Below are positions 38,119 to 49,270 of a stretch of DNA of 64,000 nt, one piece after another (the first letter of the stretch is position 1; each line of letters opens with the position of its first letter). Origin of the DNA: Struthio camelus (Eukaryota; Chordata; Aves; Struthioniformes; Struthionidae); assembly GCF_040807025.1 (NCBI RefSeq), contig NC_090964.1, positions 9,944,214-10,008,213 on the forward strand, written 5' to 3'. The notes below the pieces were generated by a model. That model had not been told where the DNA came from. It saw only the letters and a list, made by a program, of their open reading frames with translations, and searched no databases. Position numbers and translations under genes: made by a program.

Positions 38119-39579
38119 TTTATTTGTAGGCGTTCTGAAGTTAGTTTTAAGCATGATCTTCTCTCTCTTTAGACCTAACTCATTAATTCAGGTCTTAGCT
38201 GCAAAGGTTTTAAACATGCTTAGTTAGGCAGGGCACTAGAGCGGGTCCCTACGACCAGTATAGGACACCTTGCTCAGACAGAAAACATCAGCAAGTTTCA
38301 AAAGTTGCTATATATACAAAGGTTGTTATATGTACGTTCACATACAAACATACATATATTGTGTGGGTCGTGGAGCGACCGGAGCTTCTTCCCCTTGCGT
38401 TTGAGCACGTGCTGAAACGCTTTGCCAAGCAGGCGAGAACTCAAGTGTAAGTTTAAAAGCTTTGCTGAATCAAGGCCCTTGTTGCCAGACGGACCTCTGC
38501 ACTCGGAGCGCGTTGCAGGGGGCTGCAGACCGCGGTCCGGAGCATCTGCCGCTCAGCCGCACGCGCGGGGCTCGCCGGCACGGTCAGTCTGCTTCGCGCG
38601 AAGCCCCGGCGCGAGGCGCGAGACGAGCGCGGGCTCGGGGTGCAGGCTTTCCGTGGCCGGGATCACGCGCAGGAACGGACAGCAGCCGCGCGAGCCGCCG
38701 CCGGAGGAGCCCCCTCGCAAGGCGCTGGCCCCCTGCTCGGGCCCAGGAAGATTTGGACCAGGGAAGGGGTTCAGCTTCGCGTGGATTCTCCCAGACGTTC
38801 TCTCCCTCCTTTATCAGGTGTTTGGGGGAGGGTTACTGGTACTAGCAGGAGGGAAGAGACAAGTGGGAGAAGAAGGAATTTTTTCAAAGTGCCCTAATTA
38901 ACTTGGTGGCCTTGGCAGTGCCCTGGCCACGTCCAGCTGCTGCCCAGGAGCAGCTGGGGCCATCCCAGGACTTCCTTGCCCAGGCTCCAGCCTGGGGATG
39001 GGTCTTCCTAGACAACCCTTCCTGAGGTGGCAGAGCTACAGCAAAGGGATGAAATGAACTCCTATTTTAAATGCTCAAACAAAGAACGCTAATTTAGATT
39101 TAAAAGATGAGTCTCAGCATCGCAGAGTCAGCAAATCCGGGTGCATCGAGGTCCCCAGCGCAGTGTTGCACAAGCCCCTAGACCTAGCGGCACACAGGGC
39201 GGAGGACCCCGAGCTGCAGCTGGTCGGTGCAGCAGCCAAACAGCTGGTACTTGCCCGTCAGCAGCTGGGTGGAAAAGGAAGTGTTGGAGAAGTTGAGATG
39301 AAAAGTCATTAAAAAGGGTCCTGTAACGTCGGAAGGACCATGTGCTGCCAGGGCCCATGGAAACGCTGGGTGGCATCTGCTGTGCAGTGTCTTCATGCTT
39401 CATGGAAACCGGGACAGGGAGAGGCCACAGGAGCCCACAGCTCGCATCTTTATAAAGCCTCCCAAGCAAAACCTGGCCCCGGGCCCCATCGCGGAGGGCA
39501 AGCACCAGGAGACGCTCCTTGCGGCCGGGGAGAGGGGAGCGGTGTGAATCCCAGAAGAGATGGCGCGGGGCTGCGGGGC
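38119..39579 (-). other. C1orf216: C1orf216 3' UTR (provisional extent)
   Basis: The 3' UTR begins right after the stop codon. The first AATAAA I find on the minus strand is at 38124-38119, about 1.46 kb downstream. It lacks an obvious GU-rich element, so the true end may differ. A CpG-dense patch (38480-38770) lies within this stretch, which is unusual for a 3' UTR. Confidence 0.35.
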
Positions 39580-40440
39580 TCACAGCCCGGGGCAGCCCGC
39601 GTCGCCGGGGCACGCCAGGCCTTGCTGGATGTAGCGGATGAGCTCCTTGCGGTTGTCCAGGATGGTGTCGAAGCTCTCCTGCAGCCGGTTCTGCTGGTCC
39701 ACGACCTTCTGCTGGAGGCCGTGGATCCAGCGCAGCAGTGCCAAGCGCCGATACATCACCAGCTGGATGTGGTGCTTCTCCTTCTCGCGCTCCTTGAACT
39801 TCTCCTTGTCCTGGATGTGCTGGAAGGCCTCCGCCAGCGCTGGGAAGAGGGTGTCTGGGTTAGGGCAGGTCTCCGTCTCGGCGTCGGCCACCCCAGGCTC
39901 TGACGGGCTCTTCTGGATGTGGGCAGCGGCGGGAGGCTCCCAGGTGCTCCCGGAGACGCTGTCGGGGCTGTCGATGCTGAGGGAGCTGCTGGCGTAGCCG
40001 TTGTCCTCCGCGGGGGAGCTCAGGGGCTTCCTGCACTCCTTGGCTGTGTCCTCCGTGGCCGCTTTCTCGTCCCCCGGCCCGCCGACCTCCGCTCCCTCGG
40101 GGGGGCTCCGCACACCCGCGCCCAGACACACTTGGTCTCCTTTCAGGCTCTGGGCGGCATCCCTAAGCCTGCCCTGAACCATCTGTCTCTGCATTAATAA
40201 CAGCAGATTATCCGATGGATTTGTCATGTTTTCGCTCTGGCTGGAGCCTTCGTCCGTTCTGGTCCCCGGCGCTGGCTGGCTCCAGTTCTCGTTGCGGTCG
40301 TACACCCCCCCCACGAAGTTGAAATTGGTGTCTTGCCTGCGCTCCCCGTCCCCCAGGAAGGCTGTGCCCAGCGTGGGGTCTCGCTGGCCCTCGTGGAAGG
40401 GGGCGTTCGAGGCGAGGTCGGGCTGGCAAACAGCAAACAT
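39580..40440 (-). CDS. C1orf216: C1orf216 orthologue (UPF0500 family), complete CDS in one exon
   Basis: The 286-residue protein starts MFAVCQPDLAS and ends at TGA 39582-39580. I recognise it from the motifs shared with human C1orf216: NENWSQP (about 50-56), VRSPPEGAE (110-118), EDNGYASSSLSIDS (145-158), KEREKEKHHIQLVMYRR (216-232) and RLQESFDTILDNRKELIR (252-269). The N-terminal two-thirds is polar and probably disordered. The C-terminal stretch of about 199-273 is strongly helical, charged and likely coiled-coil, with a basic-hydrophobic core (RRLALLRWIHGLQQ). It has no signal peptide or membrane segment. Biochemical function is unknown. The human protein, as I recall it, has about 229 residues; the extra length is mostly N-terminal, including an NLLLLMQRQMVQGRLRDAAQ segment (78-97). 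The start is chosen because a splice acceptor (TCTCTTTTGCAG) ends at 40457, 16 nt upstream, so the longer open frame begins in intron. The ATG has A at -3. Confidence 0.95.
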   Translation of the reverse strand: MFAVCQPDLASNAPFHEGQRDPTLGTAFLGDGERRQDTNFNFVGGVYDRNENWSQPAPGTRTDEGSSQSENMTNPSDNLLLLMQRQMVQGRLRDAAQSLKGDQVCLGAGVRSPPEGAEVGGPGDEKAATEDTAKECRKPLSSPAEDNGYASSSLSIDSPDSVSGSTWEPPAAAHIQKSPSEPGVADAETETCPNPDTLFPALAEAFQHIQDKEKFKEREKEKHHIQLVMYRRLALLRWIHGLQQKVVDQQNRLQESFDTILDNRKELIRYIQQGLACPGDAGCPGL

Positions 40441-40456
40441 CTTCCTGGCCTCCTGC
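40441..40456 (-). other. C1orf216: C1orf216 5' UTR part of coding exon and splice acceptor
   Basis: Sixteen non-coding bases lie between the acceptor AG (40458-40457) and the ATG. The preceding pyrimidine-rich TCTCTTTTGCAG is a strong 3' splice site. Confidence 0.8.
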
Positions 40457-41887
40457 CTGCAAAAGAGACCCCGAGATGTGATGGCCGCGGAGGGAGCTCT
40501 TCCCCCAGCTGGGGCAGCCAGGCCTCCAAGGCCGTGCGGCGGCACGCGGGTTCGCCGGCCGGCGTGACCAGAGCTGGCTGTTGAGCTATGGCAAGAGAAA
40601 ATAGTCTCTTACTTTATTTGCCTTTCTTTAACCCTGATGAACCCACCTGCTCGAGGCAGAAGGGCTTTTCCCTCTCCCTGCTGCTGCTCTCAGCGTGCCC
40701 CCAGGCTAGAAACCCCAAGTCTTCCCAGGGCAAATTCTCATGCGACGCGGAAGCGAGGAGCCCGGCCTTGGGGGCAGTCACCCGCCACCATTTCTCTGCT
40801 CCCTGTGAACTCTAGCCCGAAACCAAGCTTTTACGGCTTCCTTTTTGTGATCGTTACGGGGCATTGCAGGGAGCAGGCACGCCGCCGACACGCTCTCCTC
40901 CAGCAGCGGCTTGTGTTGCATGCAATTATTTCTGCACCTATAGAGGCTTGTTTGGAAGGAGCTGCTTCTCCAACAGCAATAAAATCTGCTGTGAAGCATT
41001 GGCATTGCTTGGTAAATCAGGGACCCGAGCACAGTCTGCTTTGACCTGGGGTGTTCCCAGGGCTGGGCAGCAGTGTCGGGCACCCCTCGGTGGATTTTGG
41101 CCATGGGATGTGCCAGATCCACCGGGACCCAGCTGACCCGGTGGGGCCCCATCTCGGAGCATGCAGGGATCCTCCTCCCCCCAGGTCTGGTGGAGGAGAA
41201 AAGCCTTCCAGAAACTGCACGTCGCAGGATTAAAAACCATGTCCCTCTTTGGAGACGGCCTGTCCTGCCTTTCGGGGTGGCTGCAGAGCCCCCAGGCCCC
41301 CTCCCGCCGTCCCGGCTAGGGGCCGGGGGGAAGGAGCAGCCGTCAGTGCCTCTGCCCGCAGCCACGGCGGCGCCTGGGTGCGCTCAGCTCTGCCACCGGA
41401 GGAAGAAAACGCAAGGGAGGAAAAAGAAAAAAACCCGCAGCAGGGAGAGGGCTCTAGCGCACGCAGTAGCGCAGCCAGGGAAGGGGAGGACGGCGGCACA
41501 GCTGCGATCAGGACTGTGAGACCGCAGAATTCGCGGCCCCAGGCTGGGCCGGCGGGGACGACCCCGCCGCCCGCCCCGCGCTGCCCGCTGCCGCCCGCCA
41601 GGGAGAGCGGAGCGAGCGCGTGTGCGCGCACACGGGCACGCAGCCCGGCAAGCGCGGGGGGCTCGGGTGTCCGCGCCGCGCGGGGACACGGCGGCTGCGG
41701 TGATGGGGGGGGGGGGGTTTCTCGCTGATCTTTGCAAGGCTGCAGCCGTCAGCGAGCGAAAGGAGCAGCCTCCATCAGAGGGAGCCGAACGTGGCACCCG
41801 GCTGCCGTGCCCAGCCCACGCGCCGACCCGCCGCCGGCCGCCGCGGCCCCCGCCGGCCACGGCCGCCCCCTCGCAGCACGCACTCAC
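40457..41887 (-). other. C1orf216: C1orf216 intron 1 (predicted)
   Basis: The predicted intron of about 1.43 kb runs from a consensus GTGAGT donor at 41887-41882 to the acceptor at 40457. No other gene is recognised inside. A minus-strand donor of fair quality (GTAAGT at 44976-44971) could serve an alternative, more distant first exon. Confidence 0.55.
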
Positions 41888-42225
41888 CGCCGGGGCCCGG
41901 CGCGGGCGGGAGGCAGGCAGAGCGCTCGGGCTGCACCTCCGGCCGCCGCCGCTGCAGCTCAGCCGGCGAGGACGGAAATGGTCCCTCGCAGGGCAGCAGG
42001 AAAGCGTCATGCGCTGCACGCTTCCTCCGGCGCGCCGTGCCGCCCGGCCGCAGGCCTGCAGCCCGGCCGCCGCTCGCGCCTCGGCACGAGGCGGCCCGGG
42101 GCCACGCGGCCGCCCGCGACGTCCCGCCGCCCCCCGGCCGGTCTCCCGGGATGCGCCAAAAATCCTGCGGGAGAGGAGCTGCTGGGGGTGTGGGGATGCG
42201 GGACCCCCTGCAAGCAGCAGCTGCC
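41230..42225 (-). promoter_or_regulatory. C1orf216: C1orf216 CpG-island promoter and likely non-coding exon 1
   Basis: This CpG-dense block has a consensus splice donor (GGCG|GTGAGTGC, exon side at 41888). Exon 1 would run leftward from a start site somewhere in about 41900-42170 to 41888. Its TSS cannot be fixed; I see no TATA box. A G13 homopolymer is at 41705-41717. The 1.6-kb minisatellite begins directly upstream, so the promoter is sandwiched between it and the gene. Confidence 0.6.
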
Positions 42226-43822
42226 CTGGGGACCCTGCACAGCCCCATGGGGACCCTGCCAGCCCTATGGGGACCCTGCACAGCCCCATGGGGACCCGGC
42301 CATCCCCCTGGGGACCCTGACAGCCCCCTGGGGAACCTGCACAGCCCCCTGGGGACCCGGCCATCCCCCTGGGGACCCTGACAGCCCTATGGGGACCCTG
42401 CACAGCCCCATGGGGACCCTGCCAGCCCTATGGGGACCCTGCACAGCCCCATGGGGACCCGGCCATCCCCCTGGGGACCCTGCCAGCCCCCTGGGGAACC
42501 TGCACAGCCCCCTGGGGACCCGGCCATCCCCCTGGGGACCCTGACAGCCCTATGGGGACCCTGCCAGCCCCCTGGGGACCCTGCCAGCCCCATGGGGACC
42601 CTGCCAGCCCTCTGGGGACCCTGCACAGCCCCCTGGGGACCCGGCCATCCCCCTGGGGACCCTGCCAGCCCTCTGGGGACCCTGCACAGCCCCCTGGGGA
42701 CCCGGCCAGCCCTCTGGGGACCCTGCACAGCCCCATGGGGACCCTGCCAGCCCCCTGGGGACCCTGCACAGCCCTCTGGGGACCCTGCACAGCCCCGTGA
42801 GGACCCTGCCAGCCCCCTGGGGACCCGGCCAGCCCTCTGGGGACCCTGCACAGCCCCATGGGGACCCTGCCAGCCCCCTGGGGACCCTGCACAGCCCTCT
42901 GGGGACCCTGCACAGCCCCGTGAGGACCCTGTCAGCCCCCTGGGGACCTGGCCAGCCCCCTGGGGAACCTGCACAGCCCCTGGGGACCCTGCCAGCCCTA
43001 TGAGGACCCTGCACAGCCCCTGGGGACCCCACACAGCCCCATGGGGACCCTGCCAGCCTTTTGGGGACCCTGCCAGCTCCCTTAGGACCCTGCACAGCCC
43101 CTTGGGGACCCTGCTTACCCCATGGGGACCCTGTACAGCCCGATGGGGACCCCGCACAGCCCCGTGGGGACCCTGCCAGCCCCCTGGGGACCCTGCACAG
43201 CCCCTGGGGACCCCACACAGCCCCATGGGGACCCTGCTTGCCCCATGGGGTCCTTGCACAGCCCGATGGGGACCCTGCACAGACCCGTGGGGACACTGCC
43301 AGCCCTGTAGGGACCCTGCACAGCCCCTTGGGGACCCTGCACAGCCCCGTGGGGATGCTGCCAGCCCGATGGGGACCCTGCACAGCCCCGTGGGGACCCT
43401 GCCAGCCCCGTGAGGACCCTGCCAGCCCTGTAGGGACCCTGCCAGCCCTCTGGGGACCCTGACAGCCCCCTGGGGACCCTGCCAGCCCTCTGGGGACCCG
43501 GCCACCCCCATGGGGACCCTGCACAGCCCAGTAGGGACCTGGCCAGCCCCATGGGGTCCCTGCCAGCCCTCTGGGAACCCTGCCAGCCCTATGGGGACCC
43601 TGTCAGCCCCATGGAGACCTTGCACAGCCCTCTGGGAACCCTGCACAGCCCTATGGGGACCCTGCCAGCCCTCTGGGGACCCTGCACAGCCCCTTGGGGA
43701 CCTTGCACAGCCCAATGGGGACCCTGTCAGCCCCTTAGGGACCCTGCACAGCCCCTTGGGGACCCCACACAGCCCCGTGAGGACCCTGCACAGCCCCTTG
43801 GGGACCCTGCCAGCCCGTGGGG
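42226..43822. repeat. 20/21-bp GC-rich minisatellite (about 78 units) with higher-order structure
   Basis: The units are GGGGACCCTGC followed by CAGCCCC or ACAGCCCC and a variable (C/A/T)TG linker, making 20- or 21-bp repeats. Two higher-order duplications are visible by eye. A 163-bp block of 8 units starts at 42238 and is repeated from 42401. A 123-bp block of 6 units at 42701-42823 is repeated at 42824-42946 with one base difference. Open frames of 327 and 501 codons on opposite strands follow from the lack of stops in the unit and are not genes. Variability is greatest in the right half. Confidence 0.97.
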
Positions 43823-45300
43823 AGTGCTGCGGCCTCAGGAGCTGCCCGGGCTCCATCTCCCCTCCGCCGGCTCCCCGCGGGGCGGCGGGCACAGCGGCGC
43901 CTCGCTCTCAAAGGGACCTTTATTCCCCACGTGGCGACCCGGGGTGTCTGCGAGCTCCGAAACGAAAAGCCGCAGCAACATCAGACGGCTCGCAGGGGCG
44001 GCGGGCCGGGCGAGCGGGGTCACATGCGGCACCACGAGCGGCGCGCGGCGCCGGCGGGGCGAGGGGTCATCGCTCCCTCTTCCTCCACCGCGCTGCAAAG
44101 CTTCGGCTGCGCGGTAACGGCTGCAGTAACGATAACTAGGCTCTTCCAGCTTGCCGTCCGTCCAGCGGGCCACCGGCCACCGCGCGCCGCCGGCTCCGCG
44201 CGGCTCCCGCCCCCGGCAGCAGGGACCGCGGCCCGGGCACGGCGCGGGCTGCACGAGATTAGAAAAAAGTTATACTAACTCTCATCACAGAAGGAAGCGA
44301 GAGTCCAACTCGGACCCTTCCGTGAAGGGGCGGCAAAGGTGAAGCGGCTGGGCAGGCGGCCGGCTCGGCTTTGCCCCGCTCGCCGCGCAGCTCCCCGCGG
44401 CAGCCTCGCCGTAGCCCTTTGCTGTGCGTGGGTTTGTTCCCACGTGGCCGGCTCACGGCTCAGCCGCGCACCCCGCGACTCTCTCTGGCCGACTGGGACC
44501 AGAGCACGTTTGCTGCTTGCACCGGCAACAACCCCACGGCGCTGGAAGCCCAACCTCAGCCCCGGCCGGCCGGCCCCACAGCACGAAGCCGGCTGCCTCT
44601 TTGCAGCCGCCGTGGCCGGGGCGGCGGGAGCGGCGGGGAGCGGGAGCTGCGCCGGCGGCGGGACCGGCTCCCCCTGCCCGCGCGGCCCGGCCGAGCGAGC
44701 GGCCGGCCACCTGCTTCTCATCTGCTGTGTCCCCGCTCCAAAGCGATGCAACGAGCCACGGGCGCGCGGGGCCGGGGGGGGATCGGTTGGGGGCTGCCTG
44801 CGCCTGCCGAGCCCCCCGGGGCCGCGCTCGCCCCCGGCACCGCCGCCGGCTCCCGGCCCGGACGCGGGTCGCGGGCACCTGCCCCTGCTCCGCGGTGCGG
44901 AGACGGCCCCGGGAAACCACCCCGAAAGAGTTAAAAGCGAAACATTGCAAAAGAGAGGGGAAAAAAAAAAACTTACGGCTGAAAAAAGCGCCCTGAACCA
45001 CATGCGACCTAACCTCCCCAGCGGCTCATCTGAGTTTAATAACGGAGGGGGGAAATCTCCCAAAAAGCTCTCGGAGAAATTAAAGTAAACAACGTCCTGA
45101 CCTCCAACCCCGCGCTGCCCCGCGCCTGACTCGGCTCGGCTGCGCGGCCGCAGACGCTCTGCCGTTTGGTGTAATTGTAAACACATTCGAGTAAATACGC
45201 CGGGGCGGGGGGCCGCGCAGCCCTTTCGCACGGCCCAAGCACCCCGGCCCCGCGCGCGGAGGCCAAGAGCCTCGCGGGGCCGGGCGAGAGGTGCCGCCGG
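43823..45300. other. CpG-rich block upstream of the minisatellite
   Basis: Dense CpG occurs at about 43830-44250 and 44350-44930. An A10 run (44961-44970) is followed by a minus-strand donor-like ACTTAC. Segment 45080-45200 is of intermediate composition. Large open frames on both strands (for example 373 codons, minus, 44275-45396) are compositional and unrecognised. Confidence 0.5.
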
Positions 45301-45336
45301 GACGGGGACGGGGACGGGGACGGGGACGGGGACGGG
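45301..45336. repeat. GACGGG hexanucleotide repeat, 6 copies
   Basis: Six perfect GACGGG units lie at the right end of a CpG-rich block. The G-rich strand could also fold into G-rich structures. Confidence 0.9.
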
Positions 45337-47150
45337 GCGAGCAGCCGCCGCGCTGCCCGCGGGCTCCGAGCGCTCGGCCGGCCTGCCGTTTCGCACGTTT
45401 TCGTGCCCAGCGGCACCGAGAGCAGCAGAGATTTCCCGGGACCGGGAAATCCCGGGAGCTTTTGGGAACCCCGAAACAAATGCACAGGGTGAAGGGGCAG
45501 GAGCCGTCGGGTCGGTGGCACCGAGTCTCAGGGCAGAGCAGAGAGTCGGCCCCAGGATGGAGGGAGGAGAAGGGTGTTAAGGAAGGGTTTGTCCTCTTGG
45601 CTCACAAAACTTAGAAATGATGCTTTTATTTCCATAGATCCCGACCGTTTCGCCGGGCCCGCGGGCTACGTGTTGCCTGCAGCACCCTCGTGAGCAGCAT
45701 CCTCTTCCCTCCGAGCCCGTGGAGGGGTTTTCTGGGGAAAGTGCCATTAAGAGAGGTGGAAAAGGAGGAAAGAGGAACCTGAAGTCGGGCAAGCCGCGCT
45801 TCGCGCTGCCCCTGCGACCCAAGCTCCAGCAGCCTGCTCCCCCCTCCGCTGCCCTGTCCCCCTACCTGAAAAACAAATTATATTTCAATCAGAATCAAAG
45901 GCAGTGACAGATGCGCTATATTTGATGAAAAATGCCAGGACTCCGCAGCCAGACGGGATTTCACGGGAGGCAGGAATTGCAGGCAGGCCAGGCGACTTCC
46001 ACGCGACGCGGGGTCAGGGCCCGCTCCCCGCCCCGGCCGGTGACGGCTGCCAGCCCGCAAGGACCGGGGCTTTGGCTCCGTCTGCGAAGGGCTGGGACTG
46101 GGGAACGGAGGAGGAGGAGGAGGAGGACGGGGCCGGGGAGCCCGGCGGAGGGGCCGGCGTCCCCCCGCGGTCCCCACGCCGGGCGCCCTGGCCCTCTCCC
46201 CGTCCCGTCTGCGGGGCGACCGGGGAAGCTGGCTCCCCCGGACCTGGCGCTGGGAGAAACCCCCCCTTCCTGGTGTGACCTTATCCGGGGAGAAGAGCCT
46301 CCTTCATCTCGCTCCCAAACACTCTTTGCTTTCATAACTCACAAAAAAGGGATTTATCTTGACTCCAGGAGACACTCGGTGCCAAGAGAGCAAAGCTGGT
46401 GTCCTTTAGACGTTTCCTCTGTGGTTTATCTGCTGCTTAGCTACAAAAGGGGAATATTGAGACTGACTCCACCCCTTCCATTAGACCAGGACCCAAAAAT
46501 CACCATTTCCTCTTGGCCTGTGAATCACTAATAAAATCCAGACAGAAAGGTCTGATTAGGAAATTGTTTGGGAAATTGAAAGGAAGTGGGAGGAACGTGC
46601 GCTCGCTCGCGCTCGGCGGCGGGGCTGGAAGCCGCCGCGCTCCTCGGTGTCGCCCCGTCGGGGCGAGGGGAGCCGGGCGCCGCGACGGCTCCGGCACCCG
46701 CTGCGCTCCCCGTCCCGCCGAGGGGCTCGGCCGCGGCACGCCGGGCGGCAGCTCTGGGCGCGGGAACCGGCCGGGCCATCCCACCGCCCCTTCCCGTCCT
46801 GTTACTCGGCGGTAGCTGGGAAAGGCCTTAGCAGGCAGGACAAACGTAAATTCATGTACAAACGCTCTGGTTATTCCTCGGAGAGGGCGCAGCGCCCTCC
46901 GACCGGCACTGAGCTTGCACCCGCTCTGAACACAACTTGGTTGAAACACTAATGCCCCCCAAAACCCAAGTGCAGGTGGGTCTGAAGTTTTGATCCAGAC
47001 CTTCTCTCTGTAAAAGATCCCTTGGTTGGGAGCAGGAACCAGCCCACAACGCCCAGGCCGTGGCCGGGTCCCCCCGTTCTCTCGGGCCGTCCCCGGGGGG
47101 CCGCGGAGAGGTGGGGGCTACACGGGTTCATGCCGGTGACTTTCTTTTAG
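45337..47150. other. CpG-rich and mixed intergenic DNA
   Basis: CpG-dense pieces at about 45340-45420, 46010-46260 and 46600-46800 are separated by AT-rich pieces (45860-45940, 46320-46590). A (GAG)n-type run is at about 46108-46127. No gene is seen. Confidence 0.5.
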
Positions 47151-49270
47151 GGCAGACAAGCTTTCTGAGTCTAGCCACAAATACGAAGAGCAGAGTTGCT
47201 TTCCTTATCTTTGCCCACTTAATTTTGTCAGCTACCGATTGGTTCCCTGCCTCCATCGCTCGGCCCGCGTGGGGCAAGGCGCGCCAGCCTGGTCTGGCCC
47301 CCCGGCGCCGTCCCGCCGCTCACATAAATGGGATTATGTCGCCACAGGAGAACTCATCACTGAAGCTCATGCGGGAGAAAAACCTCGTGCTGTCCTCACG
47401 GCCAGCGCACCCACTACCAACCTGCCCTGGTTAGCGCGCTCTCGGTACGTTTCTAATTTCCCCGTGTATGCCTACGTCCCGCGCCGGAGCAATATGCCAG
47501 CTGCCACTCTGTAACTCGGAAGTGGCTGAATTTCAACAGCGAATGGATTTGTCTGTCTGTATAGATTTGCAGATGAAAACCACTACGTACATTTAAGTAT
47601 ATATTTTTTCTTTCATCGCTGTCCATCAGCTGAGCCAAGGCAGCGGGCCGAAATAAATCTTTCCATCATTTGATTTCTATAGTTGAGCATTTGCCAGCGC
47701 TCGAGCATGAAATCCTTGGCGGGTGCCCAAGCACCTTACATTCCTCGGCTGTCTCCTGCCCAAGCCAGACCCGGCTACGCGGCTTCTCACAGCCCATGAA
47801 ATGGGGTACGTTCACTCCAGTATGCTCTCAGCATGCAAATAATATAATAAATGCTGCTATGCCGCTGGATTATGATCTCAATGAGCAGGAAGTTTAATAA
47901 TGCGCAAGTAATCCTCGCAGAGACGTGAACGGTATGTCTGCGCTCGAGTCACCTCTGAGCAGCAAAAGGCACTGCTGGTTCGGTGACTTGCGCCGAGTAG
48001 GAAGAGGGAAGTAGCGGTGAAGTAGCCGGGGCGAGAGGGCGTCCCACGGCTCGCCCCGCCACGGCGACGAGCGCCCGGGCCCGGACGCAGGAAAACCTCC
48101 GCGGTTGCCCTCGGGGCAGAGTCTGCAAGGGAAGAGCAATTCGTGGGGGAGAGCGTCGCTGAGCTCGGGCTCTTGGGCCTGGCACAGCAAAGGCATTTAA
48201 GTCCCCAGAGCTGGAAAAAAAAAATACAGCACCAAATTTTGCCTTGTTTTAGGGTTGTCGCGGGTACACGACCCGCCGAGAGCGCCGGCCCCGCGGGAAG
48301 GCTCCGGGTGGTGGGAGCGTGGGGTGCCGACGGCGGCTGATCGCGCAGGTCTGGCTCTGGCTCTGGTGCCCTCTAACGGGTAAATCTCCGGGCTGGAATA
48401 TTTGTGCTCCAAAGGCAGCACTTTTTCAGATAAATCTGTGCACTGTCAGATCAGCTGAGTCAGTGGAAATGAATTTGGGAGCTGCTGTTGCTTTTGCCCT
48501 TGCCAAAACTTGGTGCGCATTTCAAGCAAGACGAGTGACTCGGTGCAGCGAGGCTCCGCATAGGAAGGTTTATAACACGCTACCAAGAGACCAGCTGCTG
48601 CAACAGCACGTACGTACGCTGCCAACGGCGCAGCAGATCAGCGCGCGTCGCGCGGGGCAGGACACCGTCGTCTTCTCTTGCTGGTCTCCAGAATCATATA
48701 CACCAAGTCACAAACCTTTTTATAAAAATGGTTCTACCCTTCTGCTCCTGTTTCATGCACATCTCACATCTGAAGCGTTTGTGACAACGCGCTTCCTCGC
48801 GCCCTCCTAACCGATGCATGCTTTTGCTGAAACAGAGGTTCAACATTTGGATCTCATCATAGAGAAAACTTCAGGACTGAAATTGAAATCAGTATTTCAG
48901 TCTTGAAAACAAATCTGATACATTCCATAAATGCTTTAATTCATCCCTTTATCACAACATTTGATAAAAGGCTTCACTTCAGCCTAACTGTTTCAATTAA
49001 TAACTGCAATAGACTCTAACCAGAAAGATTGGTATTAGATGGCATTCAGTGAGATTAAACGTTTTGTTTGCATGTAATCAGAATTTTCTGATGTGGAAGC
49101 TGCTCCACCAGAGAGCTTTGAACCAGCTCAAATCAAAAAACATTTGGGGTTTTTTTTTTTCTCAGTTTCCGCTTCACCTGTAACAAGTCAAAACATCTGC
49201 GAAAATTCAAGCAGAGCCAAACAGCCTGGACTGAATGAAAAAACTAAAATTTCCAGGGTGAAATTAAACG
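47151..49270. promoter_or_regulatory. Mostly AT-rich complex stretch (candidate regulatory DNA)
   Basis: Segments 47500-47920 and 48400-49260 are complex and AT-rich (for example CAAATAATATAATAAATGC near 47837, TTTCAATTAATAACTGC near 48990), with a CpG-dense patch at 48000-48360 in between. A palindrome ACGTACGTACG lies near 48609. No gene is seen. Confidence 0.3.

Noticed and set aside
40441-40545. 35-residue N-terminal extension of C1orf216 (MPPHGLGG...)
   Set aside because: A strong splice acceptor at 40457 separates it from the coding exon, so it is intron sequence read in frame.
42387-43892. 501-codon minus-strand frame and 327-codon plus-strand frame in the 20/21-bp array
   Set aside because: Both strands are open because the repeat unit lacks stop codons. 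The translations are pure repeat echoes with no family match.
44275-45396. 373-codon minus-strand frame
   Set aside because: Includes the GACGGG repeat and CpG-rich DNA; no similarity to any known protein; frames overlap on the opposite strand.
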